The notes beneath the pieces were generated by a model. It was not told the DNA's origin. It saw only the letters and a program-made list of their open reading frames with translations, and did not search any database. Below are positions 1-10,035 of a stretch of 64,000 bases of DNA, one piece after another (positions within the stretch are counted from its first letter, which is position 1; the number at the start of each line of letters is the position of its first letter). This DNA is from Plasmopara viticola (Eukaryota > Oomycota > Peronosporomycetes > Peronosporales > Peronosporaceae), in contig MBPM02000006.1 in the NCBI GenBank assembly GCA_001695595.3, forward strand, positions 1,736,001 to 1,800,000, written 5' to 3'. The translations under genes were made by a program, and so were the position numbers.

Positions 1-2039
1 GATACAACAGCAAGTGCGTCAGCGCCACTTGCAAATGCCGCAGTGAATTGCGTCGCAGTCTTGGATTTAGAGAACATTCGCAGCGCCTTTACTAAGCAGG
101 TTTCCCGTCTGTTTTATGGTTGTAGTGTGGCCTTAGAGCTGTTTAATGGCCACCTCATGGTGGTGGACAGTCCAGACGGAAAGGTTCGTGTGCGATCGTT
201 CGAGAAACTGCAAACACCTCGAGTACAGGGCCACAAGAACCGATTTATTTTGACGCTGGTAAATCTCGAAGATGTTACAAATAGTGACGCGATACACTAC
301 GGCGATTCCGTGTGGCTGCAACTAAGTAATGGTACAGGTGAATTTTCATGGGAACAGGGCGGAGTCTTAGGCGCAAAAGTACGTGAAGCTCCTCAATTTA
401 AAGCTCTTGGTTTGCTGGATAACGAGTCGATTCGCAACGATGCGCAAGCTCCAGCAGTCGTGGGATTCCCCGTTCCAGTGGCAGCTTACCTCCCAAAGGT
501 TCATTCAACTTCAACACTGCGTTGTAAGATGACATTTCATTAATCCATTTGTGTCCTGCTAGAGCCGAGATGACGTCGACTTGCAGGTAGATGACGCTCA
601 ATCTCGGACGGGAAATAAAATCGCAAAAATGTTGGGCAAGTGGACGATCCGCTCCGCTGTGTGCCTGCATCGCAATCAAAACGACGTACGCATTGTGTTA
701 TGTGTGCAAAGCCGACTTCATTACGCTAATGCTTTTAAAGAGCTTTGTGTACAATAATGATGAAGTGTTTTTTGAACAAGACTGGTTTTATCTTGGAGCC
801 GACTCAGATGTGGATTTAGCGGTTTTGCGTCAATTGCCACCTGCTATCGCTAAAATCGATAGCAAACCAGGAGAATACCTTGTTGAACGTCGAGGAGCGT
901 GGAAAATTCGCTTATTGGACCTTAATGGTGAAGGTACTGGCCTTTCGTTAGCACAACAACAAATGGAACGTCTCTTACTTCGGGCAAAAGCTCAGCTCAC
1001 GCAGTCGGAACGAATGCGAGCGGGACAAACGAAGAGCTATGGTCCTCATTTACGAGGAGGTACAGGATTTACGGCTCAACTTCGGGCTCTGGTGGCAGCA
1101 TCAACGCGTCAGCTCGAAAGCCGTTGTGCTGATCAACAGGAAATACGACTAAAGCAAATCAAACACCATATGAGCAGCAAAGCTTTAAAGATGAAGAAGG
1201 CCCTAGGGCTTGAAGATGCTGCAGATCTGACCCGAACATTTAGCAGTCGGTTAAATGTTAGTGCGAGTGCAGCGTATATCGGGCAAGACCATGGTCTTGT
1301 CGCAGTGAAAAGACAAGTACAAAAGAGTGAATCGCGCGACAGTGCGTCAATGAATTGTAATCGGTTGGATAATCGGTGGCCGGTTCTTGATAAAAGTGGA
1401 GCTAACTACCTCAAGCACTCATTTGTATCAGAATCATCGGTAGCAAGTTGTGGTTTGTGTCATCCGACCTCCAGCAGCTGCAATTTGTGCTGTCAAATTC
1501 GTGACGTTATCCAGACTTTGGAGCAGGAGCACCATGATGAGGTTAAAGCAAGACAAAATTCCAGTGACATCGATTCATTTTTACAAAGCAGACGAGCAAA
1601 TGACAGTCGAGTTGGCCGGTCTGGCGATACTTTGACAAAGAGAGAAATCGATGCAGTTGAATATAGTAATTGTCCTGAAGGACCTGAGCGCCATCGTGCG
1701 GCAAATAGTACGGCACCATTGAATGTATCGCTGACCGATGCACATGATCTTGATGGACAAAGTTTCCAGCTATTTGTGAAAGAGGATGAAGCACTTATGA
1801 ACCTGATTAAGTACAAGGAGAAGAGGAACACCTGCGCCCCGCATGGAAATAGTCAAGATGCGACTGCGCTGTCACCTTTAGCAGCGCGCTTTCGCGATCG
1901 GTTTAAGCACTTAGGTCTCTTTGTGCAGACGCACGAACAGTTACAACAAGTGCAACAAAATCGTCCCCCTCAAAAGCTTTCCAATAGTGTACCTACGGTC
2001 GAATGTCCCGACGCAATCACGCAACGCAGTGAATTTTGA
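1..2039 (+). CDS. Unidentified conserved-looking protein, 5' end outside window; three exons
   Basis: The reading frame is open from base 1, so the true start lies upstream. I infer exons 1-498, 563-685 and 741-2039, which join in phase 0 to give about 639 residues ending at TGA 2037-2039. The second intron (686-740, GTACGC donor, GCTAAT then AAAG acceptor) is convincing because both flanking frames fit. The first (499-562) has a weak GTTCAT donor; a GTAAG at 524 with an acceptor at 569 is the alternative. The first 150 residues alternate hydrophobic strands with G-D-S/Y-G turns, as in MIR or beta-trefoil domains; this is a weak resemblance. A similar strand pair (EYLVERRGAWKIRLLD) appears early in exon 3. 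The middle is helical and charged, and the C-terminal half is polar with one CxxC...CxxCC cluster. I do not recognise the family and assign no function. Confidence 0.7.
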
Positions 2040-2286
2040 ATCGATATATAATATTAACGAAGAAATAGTAGAGTTTTACAGTTTGTACGCAAGTGACACC
2101 CGTAGATACTAAAGCCGTCATAAATTTCTATCGCAGAATCGTCGTTCGACAGCACAAATGTGGGTGGATATGCTGAACAAGTAGACGCTTAAGAAAATTA
2201 AAGTTTGCAAGCAAAAGTTGGTAAGTGTTGACGTTGACGTTGTCGCCTTTACCAAGTGTTTGTTGCCAGGTCGTTGATGCACGAGA

Positions 2287-2508
2287 ATGCCCACTCCCGA
2301 AAATCAGAACACCGTCGACTCCAAAGAGCCGCGTTGGAAAAATAGATGTCAAACGTATGTAAAAGCAATCGTTGACAGTGCTTTCATTGCTATACAAAAA
2401 AACGCTGCCAATACTTCTGCTACCGCTGCAAAGCTCAATAACCCTCTCGAGTCGTGTCTTGAGTTTGCCTGCCGTTGTCAACTGCTCGCTCGACATAACA
2501 TACAATAA
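2287..2508 (+). CDS. Possible small protein, 73 residues
   Basis: An ATG-initiated frame sits between two well-supported genes on the same strand. The product starts MPTPENQNTVDSKEPRW and continues with a polar, Ala/Asn-rich helical stretch. It could be a small helical-bundle subunit or the first exon of something longer. The following 170 bases are open in a different frame (to 2680), but I found no convincing splice pair. No family is recognised, and the length is within chance expectation for this composition. Confidence 0.25.
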   Translation: MPTPENQNTVDSKEPRWKNRCQTYVKAIVDSAFIAIQKNAANTSATAAKLNNPLESCLEFACRCQLLARHNIQ

Positions 2509-2760
2509 ACCTTTTACGCGGCGAAGTGTCAGTGAGAGTCTACACTTTACGACGCTAAATGCGTTTTCAGCGCTTTCAACTCGAATGCTCAGCGAGGATA
2601 TGACGAAGATGCATGCAGCTCCTGTTAGTCTTTTTCTCGCCGTAAGTGCCGACGTTGCGCAGTTCGATTATGTATTTTGAGTTTCGTCAGGTATTTCGAT
2701 ATTTTCTAATAATACTAGAAGCATGATTTGTGCCTGTTACACCATCATTCTGGCTGATCC

Positions 2761-4359
2761 ATGACGAGCTCCGGCACAAAACGCAAGCACCAGGAGAAAG
2801 CATTAACGGCCAAGGCTCAGGATGGGACTCTTAAGGTGCAGATTTTAAGACGAAATGAACGGGACAAGCCGATGCTCTCGAAATCCTCTGAAGAGTCCGC
2901 AGAGACTTCACGTCGGCGAGCAGTCAATCATACGGCGTCTGACTCGCCACCTAAGCCTCGACCTAATCGAAAGCATGTACCCATTTTCTACGAGCCGCAA
3001 TTTCGCCAGCCAATCAAGAGAGGATCAAGGAACAGCGATCGTCACAAGATTCAAACGGACGAACATTTGACATTGTCCACCGGCGGCCGTGGTCTCCACT
3101 CGTCGTTCTCGACTGAGGAGCCAGAAGTTGCACCTTTAAAGAAATTAATAGGGTCGAGTCGTCCTTTGAACTTGGTGAGTGTTAAGCCCGAGGATATCAG
3201 TGAGCAAATGGGTAAGGATTCATCATTTGCTCGCAATAAAAGCGATGCAGTGGGTCTATCAGAGCACGGCTTGCAGTCGGCCTTTCCTTCGTCAACGTCG
3301 TCGGAGAGTTTATTCGTGGATAACACTGTAAGACTGTCGGTGCTTCATCGGCTTGCTTCGTCGTCTACTTCGTATCGCTTCGCTCCACATTCTTTACCAA
3401 CAACGTCAAATGAACAGAATTATAGCAAGAAATCTGCAGATTCAGATGCGGCAAAGCTGACGAAGTTCAAATGTGGTTCTTTTTCAGCGCTGCAAACTGC
3501 TATTGATCATGCGCAGCGTATCGCGAATGTCAAAAAGCGAAAAGTTGGCAATTCCAGCAGCAACGCGCGATTCTATGAATTCAAGGCTTCGGGAATGGTA
3601 CAGAACAAAGAGATATCGACGACAGTCTTGCAGTCCGAGCTTAATATTCCTTGCACAATAACCTCCCAAGAAACTTTGGTCTATGAAGGAATTCAGAGTT
3701 GTTTGGCTGATAGGAATAGCGAAGAGATTGAAACCACATGCCGCTTTACTACAAATGACGAACGCTCTACTACGAATGTAATTACTACTCTCGGGTCCCC
3801 TCCACGTAGCCCACCGTCTATCTCAAATACATTGTCGGACGGAAGCATTTCCTTTGTGGATCTATCGAAAACGGATTCTGAGTTCGATAGACTGGGTTCA
3901 GTAGCACAATTTATCGGTCAATCAAGTGAGATCACCAAACATCTGACGATTTCACCTTTACTAAACATGACTTCGCGTCTGGAAATACAAAAGTCCTTGA
4001 AGGGCAAAAAGAACATTGATGCCCCAAATTTGGCAGCGTCACCAGAGAATGTTAGAAGAACATTGGCTTCCACTAGCATGACTTCTAAGACATACGAAAG
4101 AAGTTGTGGTGATGTCGATCTGGGCTCACCACCTAGCGGCCCTCCTGCGTTCACGATTGGAAACTCCTTGATGGGAGGAGGCATTGAGTTGCAACCCGCA
4201 GCTACAAACGTCAATTTACATATTTTTGATTGGAAATTGCACAAGAGTGCGTGTAGCACCAGCGATAACGCGATTTCGAATGCGGCCACTTTTAGGACTG
4301 GATTACGAAAGCAGCTTGAGCAAAAGCCGGTATCGTCACAGAATAGTACGGACAAGTAA
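2761..4359 (+). CDS. Serine-rich, low-complexity protein of unknown function (532 aa)
   Basis: A single long exon runs from ATG 2761 to TAA 4357-4359 with no internal stop. The product is rich in Ser, Thr, Lys and Arg throughout, and most of it looks intrinsically disordered. A basic N-terminus (GTKRKHQEK), a KKRKVGNSS stretch near residue 260 and several SPP/SPPRSPP motifs suggest a nuclear, phosphorylated protein. The KKRKV string resembles a classical monopartite nuclear localisation signal, though that is inference. No enzymatic domain, signal peptide or membrane segment is visible. It lies about 720 bp downstream of the preceding gene on the same strand. Coding status rests on length and absence of stops. 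Confidence 0.75.
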   Translation: MTSSGTKRKHQEKALTAKAQDGTLKVQILRRNERDKPMLSKSSEESAETSRRRAVNHTASDSPPKPRPNRKHVPIFYEPQFRQPIKRGSRNSDRHKIQTDEHLTLSTGGRGLHSSFSTEEPEVAPLKKLIGSSRPLNLVSVKPEDISEQMGKDSSFARNKSDAVGLSEHGLQSAFPSSTSSESLFVDNTVRLSVLHRLASSSTSYRFAPHSLPTTSNEQNYSKKSADSDAAKLTKFKCGSFSALQTAIDHAQRIANVKKRKVGNSSSNARFYEFKASGMVQNKEISTTVLQSELNIPCTITSQETLVYEGIQSCLADRNSEEIETTCRFTTNDERSTTNVITTLGSPPRSPPSISNTLSDGSISFVDLSKTDSEFDRLGSVAQFIGQSSEITKHLTISPLLNMTSRLEIQKSLKGKKNIDAPNLAASPENVRRTLASTSMTSKTYERSCGDVDLGSPPSGPPAFTIGNSLMGGGIELQPAATNVNLHIFDWKLHKSACSTSDNAISNAATFRTGLRKQLEQKPVSSQNSTDK

Positions 4360-7179
4360 CGTGCAAGCCTCAGTCAGTTCGTGCACTTTGTGCGCAAGTT
4401 AAGTAGTAGCCGAAAGTTTAGAGGAGAATTGTCCGTCATAAACATAAATTTAAGCTTGCTTGAGGGCTTGTACGCCGTTGAATTAACTCCAGGTAACACG
4501 TTGGCCTCGGCACAAACGTCACGTTATCGCTTGAGCATGCTCCAAGAGCAACTTGATTGCACCCCTCTATCCCCCTTTTAAATTATATATACAGAAGATG
4601 CTATGAGTTTGCTCTTCACTGCTTGACGGTGTCTTCAGCAAAGACTATAAACACCAAGTCAATCTTGCTTCACTTTGCGTGTCGTAAGTAGGCGACAACA
4701 AGTCGGATAGACAGAACTCGTTGGTAATAAAAATATGTTTTTATCACCCGGCTCTGCCGCTCAAAGGCTAAGGAAAAGGCAGATTTGATAGCTTTTTTTT
4801 GAATTGGACGATTCATTTCACTATCGCGCAGGGCTTAAAAGACGGAGTGCGCTGCAGCGATATCTTAAGTGCTAGTGACACATTCTACAGCACGACACCG
4901 GCTATACATGCAACAAGCAAGCAAGGCAAGCAAGTCGACCACCTACAAAAGCGAAAGCGTCTGTGCGTAGAATACTGGAAGGGCAGGAATGTTAAAAGCC
5001 AGACAGGCGGCAATTTATAGCCTCAGAAAAGTAGAATTTAACAGTGGCACACTCGCTTTCAAAAAGAGTGCAATGAGCACGTGAATAACTTGCAAAAGAT
5101 ATACAGTCAAGTATTTGTCTTACTAACTTGATTGTAAAGTAAAAAACTTTTCAGCACCGTCACCTTGCGTTGTACACTACTGTCATTTTTTGCACGTCTG
5201 GCACTAAGCAAAATTCCGCTCGAACTGCTTTCTATGAGCTCAGCAAGAATATATGTGGTTTAATGAATAAGCTGTTAGACGTGTAATTTTTGTAAGGGGA
5301 ATTGTTGGTTCGTCGACTATCTATGCTGTTCCCCGAAAATAATGTCATGATTGTATCATTCTCTTTGAGTTTTACTATGCACATGTTCCATCTTTACAGG
5401 TGAATCCTTAACAAGTGGTCGACAGGGAAACATTATTCCCCGTCTTATTGTATTCGCTCAATCCAATTAATTCTTTGTAAAGTACAAAGCAACCACAGTA
5501 AGGAAGTACATGATTAAGTAGTAGCATCATAAATTACTATGCCTCAATATATGGCACACATTACAGAGTGGCTTCCCATTAAAACAGAGCCGCGAAAAAG
5601 TGCTATCCGATATTTGTATGACATTATTCGTTAGTTTCTTTGCATTTGTGATAAAGAAGTAAGTCGACTAAGACAGGATAAAAAAGTAAAGCTTGATGAA
5701 TTGAATCCGTCTTTTCATTGCATTCTATTGCTTACTTTAATCAATTCTTCAAGACCAAGGATAGTGAGAATCCCTCTGTTCGAAGTGCTGTGCAACTAAC
5801 CATAGCTAATCCTCATACGTCCTATATGTAATTAGCTTGTCGACTTGGACCCTCGCAAAGCTTGCAGGATAATTCGTACGGCGTATCATCATCTATTGTA
5901 AGCGTAATTTGCGCTACACGAAAGACTGCTTTGAGTTTATAAGTGGCCACATTTGCGACTTTTTTCGAAAGGCAAAAAATTAGAGCGAGTCACTGCGTTT
6001 AAGTTCTTTAAAGTTTCAGCGCCCATGCAGTACATGGCTTAGTGCACTCGGTAAAAGCTCCTTTTGCGGATCTAAGTCCGATAAACCTCAAAATTTACCA
6101 TTATTAAGAGTTTGACTTGAGCCAGTGTAAGACGGTCGAGATAAACACAAAGTTGGCTATGATGTCGGAAACTCTCAACGTTTGCAAAAGTGAAATCAGC
6201 TGTGATAGGGATATATCCTTTTCTTAGCTATACGGGTCGAAGCGAGTGGTTGTTCATTAGGAATCGTATATAATCCGACACACCTTCTCTGCAAAAGGCT
6301 TTGTGCTTGTCTGTCGCCGATTTGAAGCCCACTATGAGTCTGAAGAGGCAGCTGTATCTGCAGTTCTCCATGCTGTCAAGTAGCTGACACATGTCACGGC
6401 GGTCAATGTCGACAAGCATAGTATATATTTCAGGGATTAGGTAGCAAATGCTTTGGTAGCTCCAATGGCATCGCCTGATGCAGGTCCAAATTGGTATGAT
6501 CAGGCGAGCGGCGTTTGCACTCTCTTCTCGGATGGCAATACTAATGATTGTAATCGACCCAGCTCGTCACTATCCAAGGTGGCGATCTCGAAGCTTAAGA
6601 ACGCATCGCTGCCAGACCAGCCAGACCAACCAGACCTGTGCAAGCCTCAGCGTATAGTTTAAGTCACTGAGCACATGGAAAAACACTTGTCGAAGTTCTT
6701 GTGTCCTGTAAATGCATGCAAGAACAATTGAGCCTCACGGCAAACGTTGAACTCCACCAGCACTCACGCTTTTTTTTGCTCAAACTTAAATAGTATTCCA
6801 ATAAATTAGCAAGAAACACTGAGTTGCCACTTCACAAACAAGTCCACACGCAGTGCTCATGAGTAATTGAAGGCTTAATCCGCAGCGCGCTTTTCAATTA
6901 CAGGCAATGGTGAAAGAGACTTTTGAATCGCCCTCCCAGAGGGGTGCAGCCATTATAAGATTGACGCTGTAAGTTCCGATGCACTCAACTCTTGCTGAGC
7001 AAAGAGGAATGAATCGCTTTGCTGCAGAAAACATGGACTTATAAATTGTGCCTGGACCGCACAGTGAGCACCAGTACATGTGTCTCTCGCACATGGACCT
7101 AAAAAGGTTGCTGGTAGAAGCTCATTCTTAAGGCCAAAGAAGTGCTATCACCAGTCGCCCTGCTATGGAGGGCTTAAGT
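4360..7179. other. Intergenic, no supported gene
   Basis: AT-rich sequence with only short frames. The least poor is an ATG frame at 6465-6662 (+), Ser/Asp-rich with a DQPDQPDL microrepeat, facing a 63-codon minus-strand ATG frame at 6228-6419. Neither has a recognisable domain or splice partner. GTCGAC-containing words recur but form no array. I see no RNA gene or transposon here. Confidence 0.5.
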
Positions 7180-7344
7180 CATGTGTGGTTGATACAGTTC
7201 ATTGGAGGTAAAATTTGAGGCATGTGTGGTTGATACAATTCACTGGAGTTAAAACTTGAGGCATGTGTGGTTGATACACTTCACTGGAGGTTAGACTTGA
7301 GGCATGTGTGGTTGATACACTTCACTGGAGGTTAGACTTGAGGC
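7180..7344. repeat. 41-bp tandem repeat, four copies
   Basis: The word ATGTGTGGTTGATACA recurs at 7181, 7222, 7263 and 7304, an exact 41-bp period. Copies 3 and 4 are identical over the full unit. Copies 1 and 2 differ at a few positions (CATTGGAGGTAAAATTTG or CACTGGAGTTAAAACTTG in place of CACTGGAGGTTAGACTTG). The array lies about 500 bp upstream of the ISCA2 start. It is a minisatellite with no coding content. Confidence 0.95.
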
Positions 7345-7838
7345 TAGACAACTCTGTAAAGAGGATCCAGCACCGATATGTATATATAAATGCACGAGAG
7401 TAAAGACTTTGATGCGTCGCAAGATTTTGCACGACAGTAGAATATACCATCAGCCGTAATCGGTTAGCTGTTTGTCTTAGATGAGAGCAGCACGACGAGA
7501 TCTGAGCTCTGCTCGTGAGACTGCAGCTCATACCTAATCTTTAGGGCCCTCTCGATGGTATTCTGCATACGCCGCGCTCACCTGAGCCATCATCTCGCAA
7601 GCGCGTGCTACGCATAATGTGCTGCATTCTTTTGTAGGCGTCAGGTACCGTATTTAATCCCAACCGTGTATTGACAGGCCATCTTGCCTAAATTGATCCT
7701 GTCTTTAAAGATTTATCGTTCTACCATGGCTAATTCTAAAAGTGTAATGACATGTTATTGTATTCATTCTTATAGTACAACACCTTTTTTTTTTAATTGT
7801 CACGTGCACAATTCAAGCAGTATTTGCAATTACGAAGG

Positions 7839-8349
7839 ATGATTTACATGCAGTCAGTGCTTTCGCGGCCCCTGCAACACGTACTGCGCACTCGACGATT
7901 GCGTTGCTTTTCCAAGGTCCAAGTGACGCACAACACTAGTATTCCGGATCTCACCATTACGCCAATCGCGGCCAAAGTACGTCATGAACCTGCAACTCTA
8001 ACCTCCTTTATAGCTAACATGCTTGATGATAAATAAGAAACTGGTCGAAGCTGCCGAACAGCAAAAGAACATTGATTTAATGCTACGCGTAGCTGTGGAG
8101 GGCGGCGGCTGCTCTGGCTTTCAATATGTGATCCAATTTGAGAAAGATACGACGCTCGATGAAGATAAAGACGTGATCTTTGAGCAGCACGGGGGGAAGG
8201 TTATTGTAGACAGAGATTCGCTGGAGCTTATTCGAGGCAGTACCCTTGATTATGAACAGGAGCTCATCCGCAGTGCTTTCGTTGTGGTGAACAATCCGAA
8301 TGCGGTTAGTGGCTGTGGGTGTGGCACGTCTTTTGATCTAAAGGGTTAG
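7839..8349 (+). CDS. ISCA2: ISCA2-type mitochondrial iron-sulfur cluster assembly protein
   Basis: A-type Fe-S carrier or scaffold that acts late in mitochondrial [4Fe-4S] assembly (family knowledge). I join exons 7839-7976 and 8038-8349 across a 61-nt intron (GTACGT donor, GCTAAC branch-like sequence, AATAAG acceptor). This fuses ITPIAAK to KLVEAAEQQ in phase 0 and gives 149 residues. The three conserved cysteines are present: Cys71 in GGGCSGFQY, and Cys139 and Cys141 in the SGCGCG tail. The first 26 residues are Arg-rich without acids ([17 protein letters not shown]), as expected of a mitochondrial presequence. ATG 7839 is chosen because the frame upstream has only a TTG; ATG 7848 is also possible. 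The gene converges on ATG16, with 48 bp between stop codons. ISCA1 is less likely because the core reads [11 protein letters not shown]. Confidence 0.93.
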
Positions 8350-8397
8350 AAATGTTGCTACACGATACAGAATATATATTTCAAACCTGCCTTTGTC

Positions 8398-10035
8398 TCA
8401 CTCCCAAAGTACCACCACGCCGTTCTTGTCGCACGAGGCGACACCTAGACCGTCAGGACGCCAGGTGCAGCAAGCCACGGCACCATGATGACCCGTGAGT
8501 TCAGGCTTCAGCTGCTTTTCAAGTTTTCCAGACCGTGCATTCCATATAAAGAGACAACCGGAAGCGCCACCAGCGAGGGCATAGCGACCGTCGGGACTAA
8601 GAGAGGCCTGTCCCCAATCAAACGCACACTGATACTCTTTGTGATGCAGTTCACGCAACACACCGTAAGTCCGAGGATCGATGACTTTAAGAGTGTGGTC
8701 GCGAGAGTTTGTAAGCAGAAGGTTGGCCCCGAAACTCACCGACGTCGTCTGCTCCGAGTGAAGACTAACTAGCTCTTGTACGCAGCGAAAGGCTCTCGTA
8801 TCCCAGAAACGGACTGCGCCGTCTTGATGCGCACTCGCGAATTGCACGAATGCCGCATCCGTTCCAGAAGGAGCCGCGATGTCGTTGCAGCTTGATACGC
8901 AGCTTATCGTCTGCAACCGCACGCCCCGCATGACGTCCCATACGCGTAAACTGCGATCGGAAGAGCCAGTGATCACTTGATGTGGCATGATCGGAGAAAA
9001 TTCGGCCGCCAACACTTTGCCTTTATGTCCCGTCAGTGTCTGCATGACGCGTCCAGTTCCCACTCGCCATACAAAACACTTACGATCACACCCTGTCCCT
9101 AATACCAGCGCACCGTCCTCCGAGGCCCGTACACAGAGCAACGGGTGAGCTGTGCCCACTCCTCTGTACTCTCCAAGTGCTTTCGGTGGTGTCAAGGACG
9201 ATCTTTTCGCTTCCCATGCTCTCACGGTCCCATCACTGCTGCCACTGAACAAAATCTTGCCAGAGGTATTGAAACACACAGAGTTTACCTCAGTTGCATG
9301 AGCACGTATTGAGTGCGTCACATGAGATATTAGTGAAGTTGGATTTCCACTTTCTTCGTCCTCGTCTAGCCGCAAATGACTCATACTCTGCGCTGCTTCT
9401 TGGGTAGCTATTGCCTTCATAGCAGGAGATAGATGTTGTAGGTTTTGCTCTGGTCCAGTAGCCTGAATCCAATCATGGAGTAACGCACTCTTCTCTCGCA
9501 CTTGCGTCTCCAACTCGGCGTTACGCTTTCTAAATTTCTCCCCCTCGGCTTCACTTTGCTCCAGCAGCGCCCTGTGCCTAGCCAATTCTTCTCTAGTCAT
9601 TATAAGCACATCTTGCATCTCCTTTAGCGCCTTGTCCTTCTCGTGACTAAGCATCATCTCTTCGTCCAGACGCTTTGTCAAGAGCAGCAACTGTTGCTCC
9701 CACTGCTCGCGCTCTTGAAGTAGTGTCTTGCTCTCACTCACCAGTGCCAGTTGCTGGCCTGCATAGCTCGCCAGTTGCGAGTTCTTTCTTGCCAGCTCCT
9801 GCTCGAGTTTTTGAATAGCCACCAGGTATCTCTGCGCCGTCGTATCGTCTTGATCCTGGAATCCTGAAAGTCGTTGTGACGCACTTAGAGACGACGAAGT
9901 CGCATTAGATGAAGAACGAAACAAGAGCTGTTGGTGTGAAGCAATAAGGTCACTGAATGCGTCGACTTCGCGCCGGTTTCGGGTCTCCAACAGACGCAAC
10001 GCGTCCGAGGAGAACCAAGAAGAAGACGTAGCCAT
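8398..10035 (-). CDS. ATG16: ATG16-like autophagy protein (coiled coil plus WD40)
   Basis: A 545-residue single-exon gene from ATG 10035. ATG16 binds ATG5 and places the ATG12-ATG5 conjugate on the phagophore, where it directs lipidation of ATG8 (family knowledge). The N-terminus (residues 7-38, with W7 and the helix LRLLETRNRREVDAF) matches the short ATG5-binding helix. Residues about 69-190 form a continuous coiled coil. Residues about 243-545 form a seven-bladed WD40 propeller beginning RAHATEVNSVCF. The blade containing SSCNDI and the later DHTLKVIDPRT segment are characteristic of ATG16L propellers rather than generic WD40 proteins. The propeller is present as in animals and plants, unlike the short yeast Atg16. 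The 3' end faces ISCA2 at 48 bp, so their transcripts probably overlap. Confidence 0.93.
   Translation of the reverse strand: MATSSSWFSSDALRLLETRNRREVDAFSDLIASHQQLLFRSSSNATSSSLSASQRLSGFQDQDDTTAQRYLVAIQKLEQELARKNSQLASYAGQQLALVSESKTLLQEREQWEQQLLLLTKRLDEEMMLSHEKDKALKEMQDVLIMTREELARHRALLEQSEAEGEKFRKRNAELETQVREKSALLHDWIQATGPEQNLQHLSPAMKAIATQEAAQSMSHLRLDEDEESGNPTSLISHVTHSIRAHATEVNSVCFNTSGKILFSGSSDGTVRAWEAKRSSLTPPKALGEYRGVGTAHPLLCVRASEDGALVLGTGCDRKCFVWRVGTGRVMQTLTGHKGKVLAAEFSPIMPHQVITGSSDRSLRVWDVMRGVRLQTISCVSSCNDIAAPSGTDAAFVQFASAHQDGAVRFWDTRAFRCVQELVSLHSEQTTSVSFGANLLLTNSRDHTLKVIDPRTYGVLRELHHKEYQCAFDWGQASLSPDGRYALAGGASGCLFIWNARSGKLEKQLKPELTGHHGAVACCTWRPDGLGVASCDKNGVVVLWE

Noticed and set aside
2128..2505. 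125-codon minus-strand frame
   Set aside because: It begins at TTG, overlaps the plus-strand frame at 2287-2508, and its composition looks like a shadow.
4799..5020. 73-codon plus-strand frame
   Set aside because: It starts at TTG in a T-run, with no ATG-based model and no domain.
7180..7344. CRISPR-like array
   Set aside because: The repeats are directly contiguous, with no spacers, in a nuclear eukaryotic context; it is a minisatellite.
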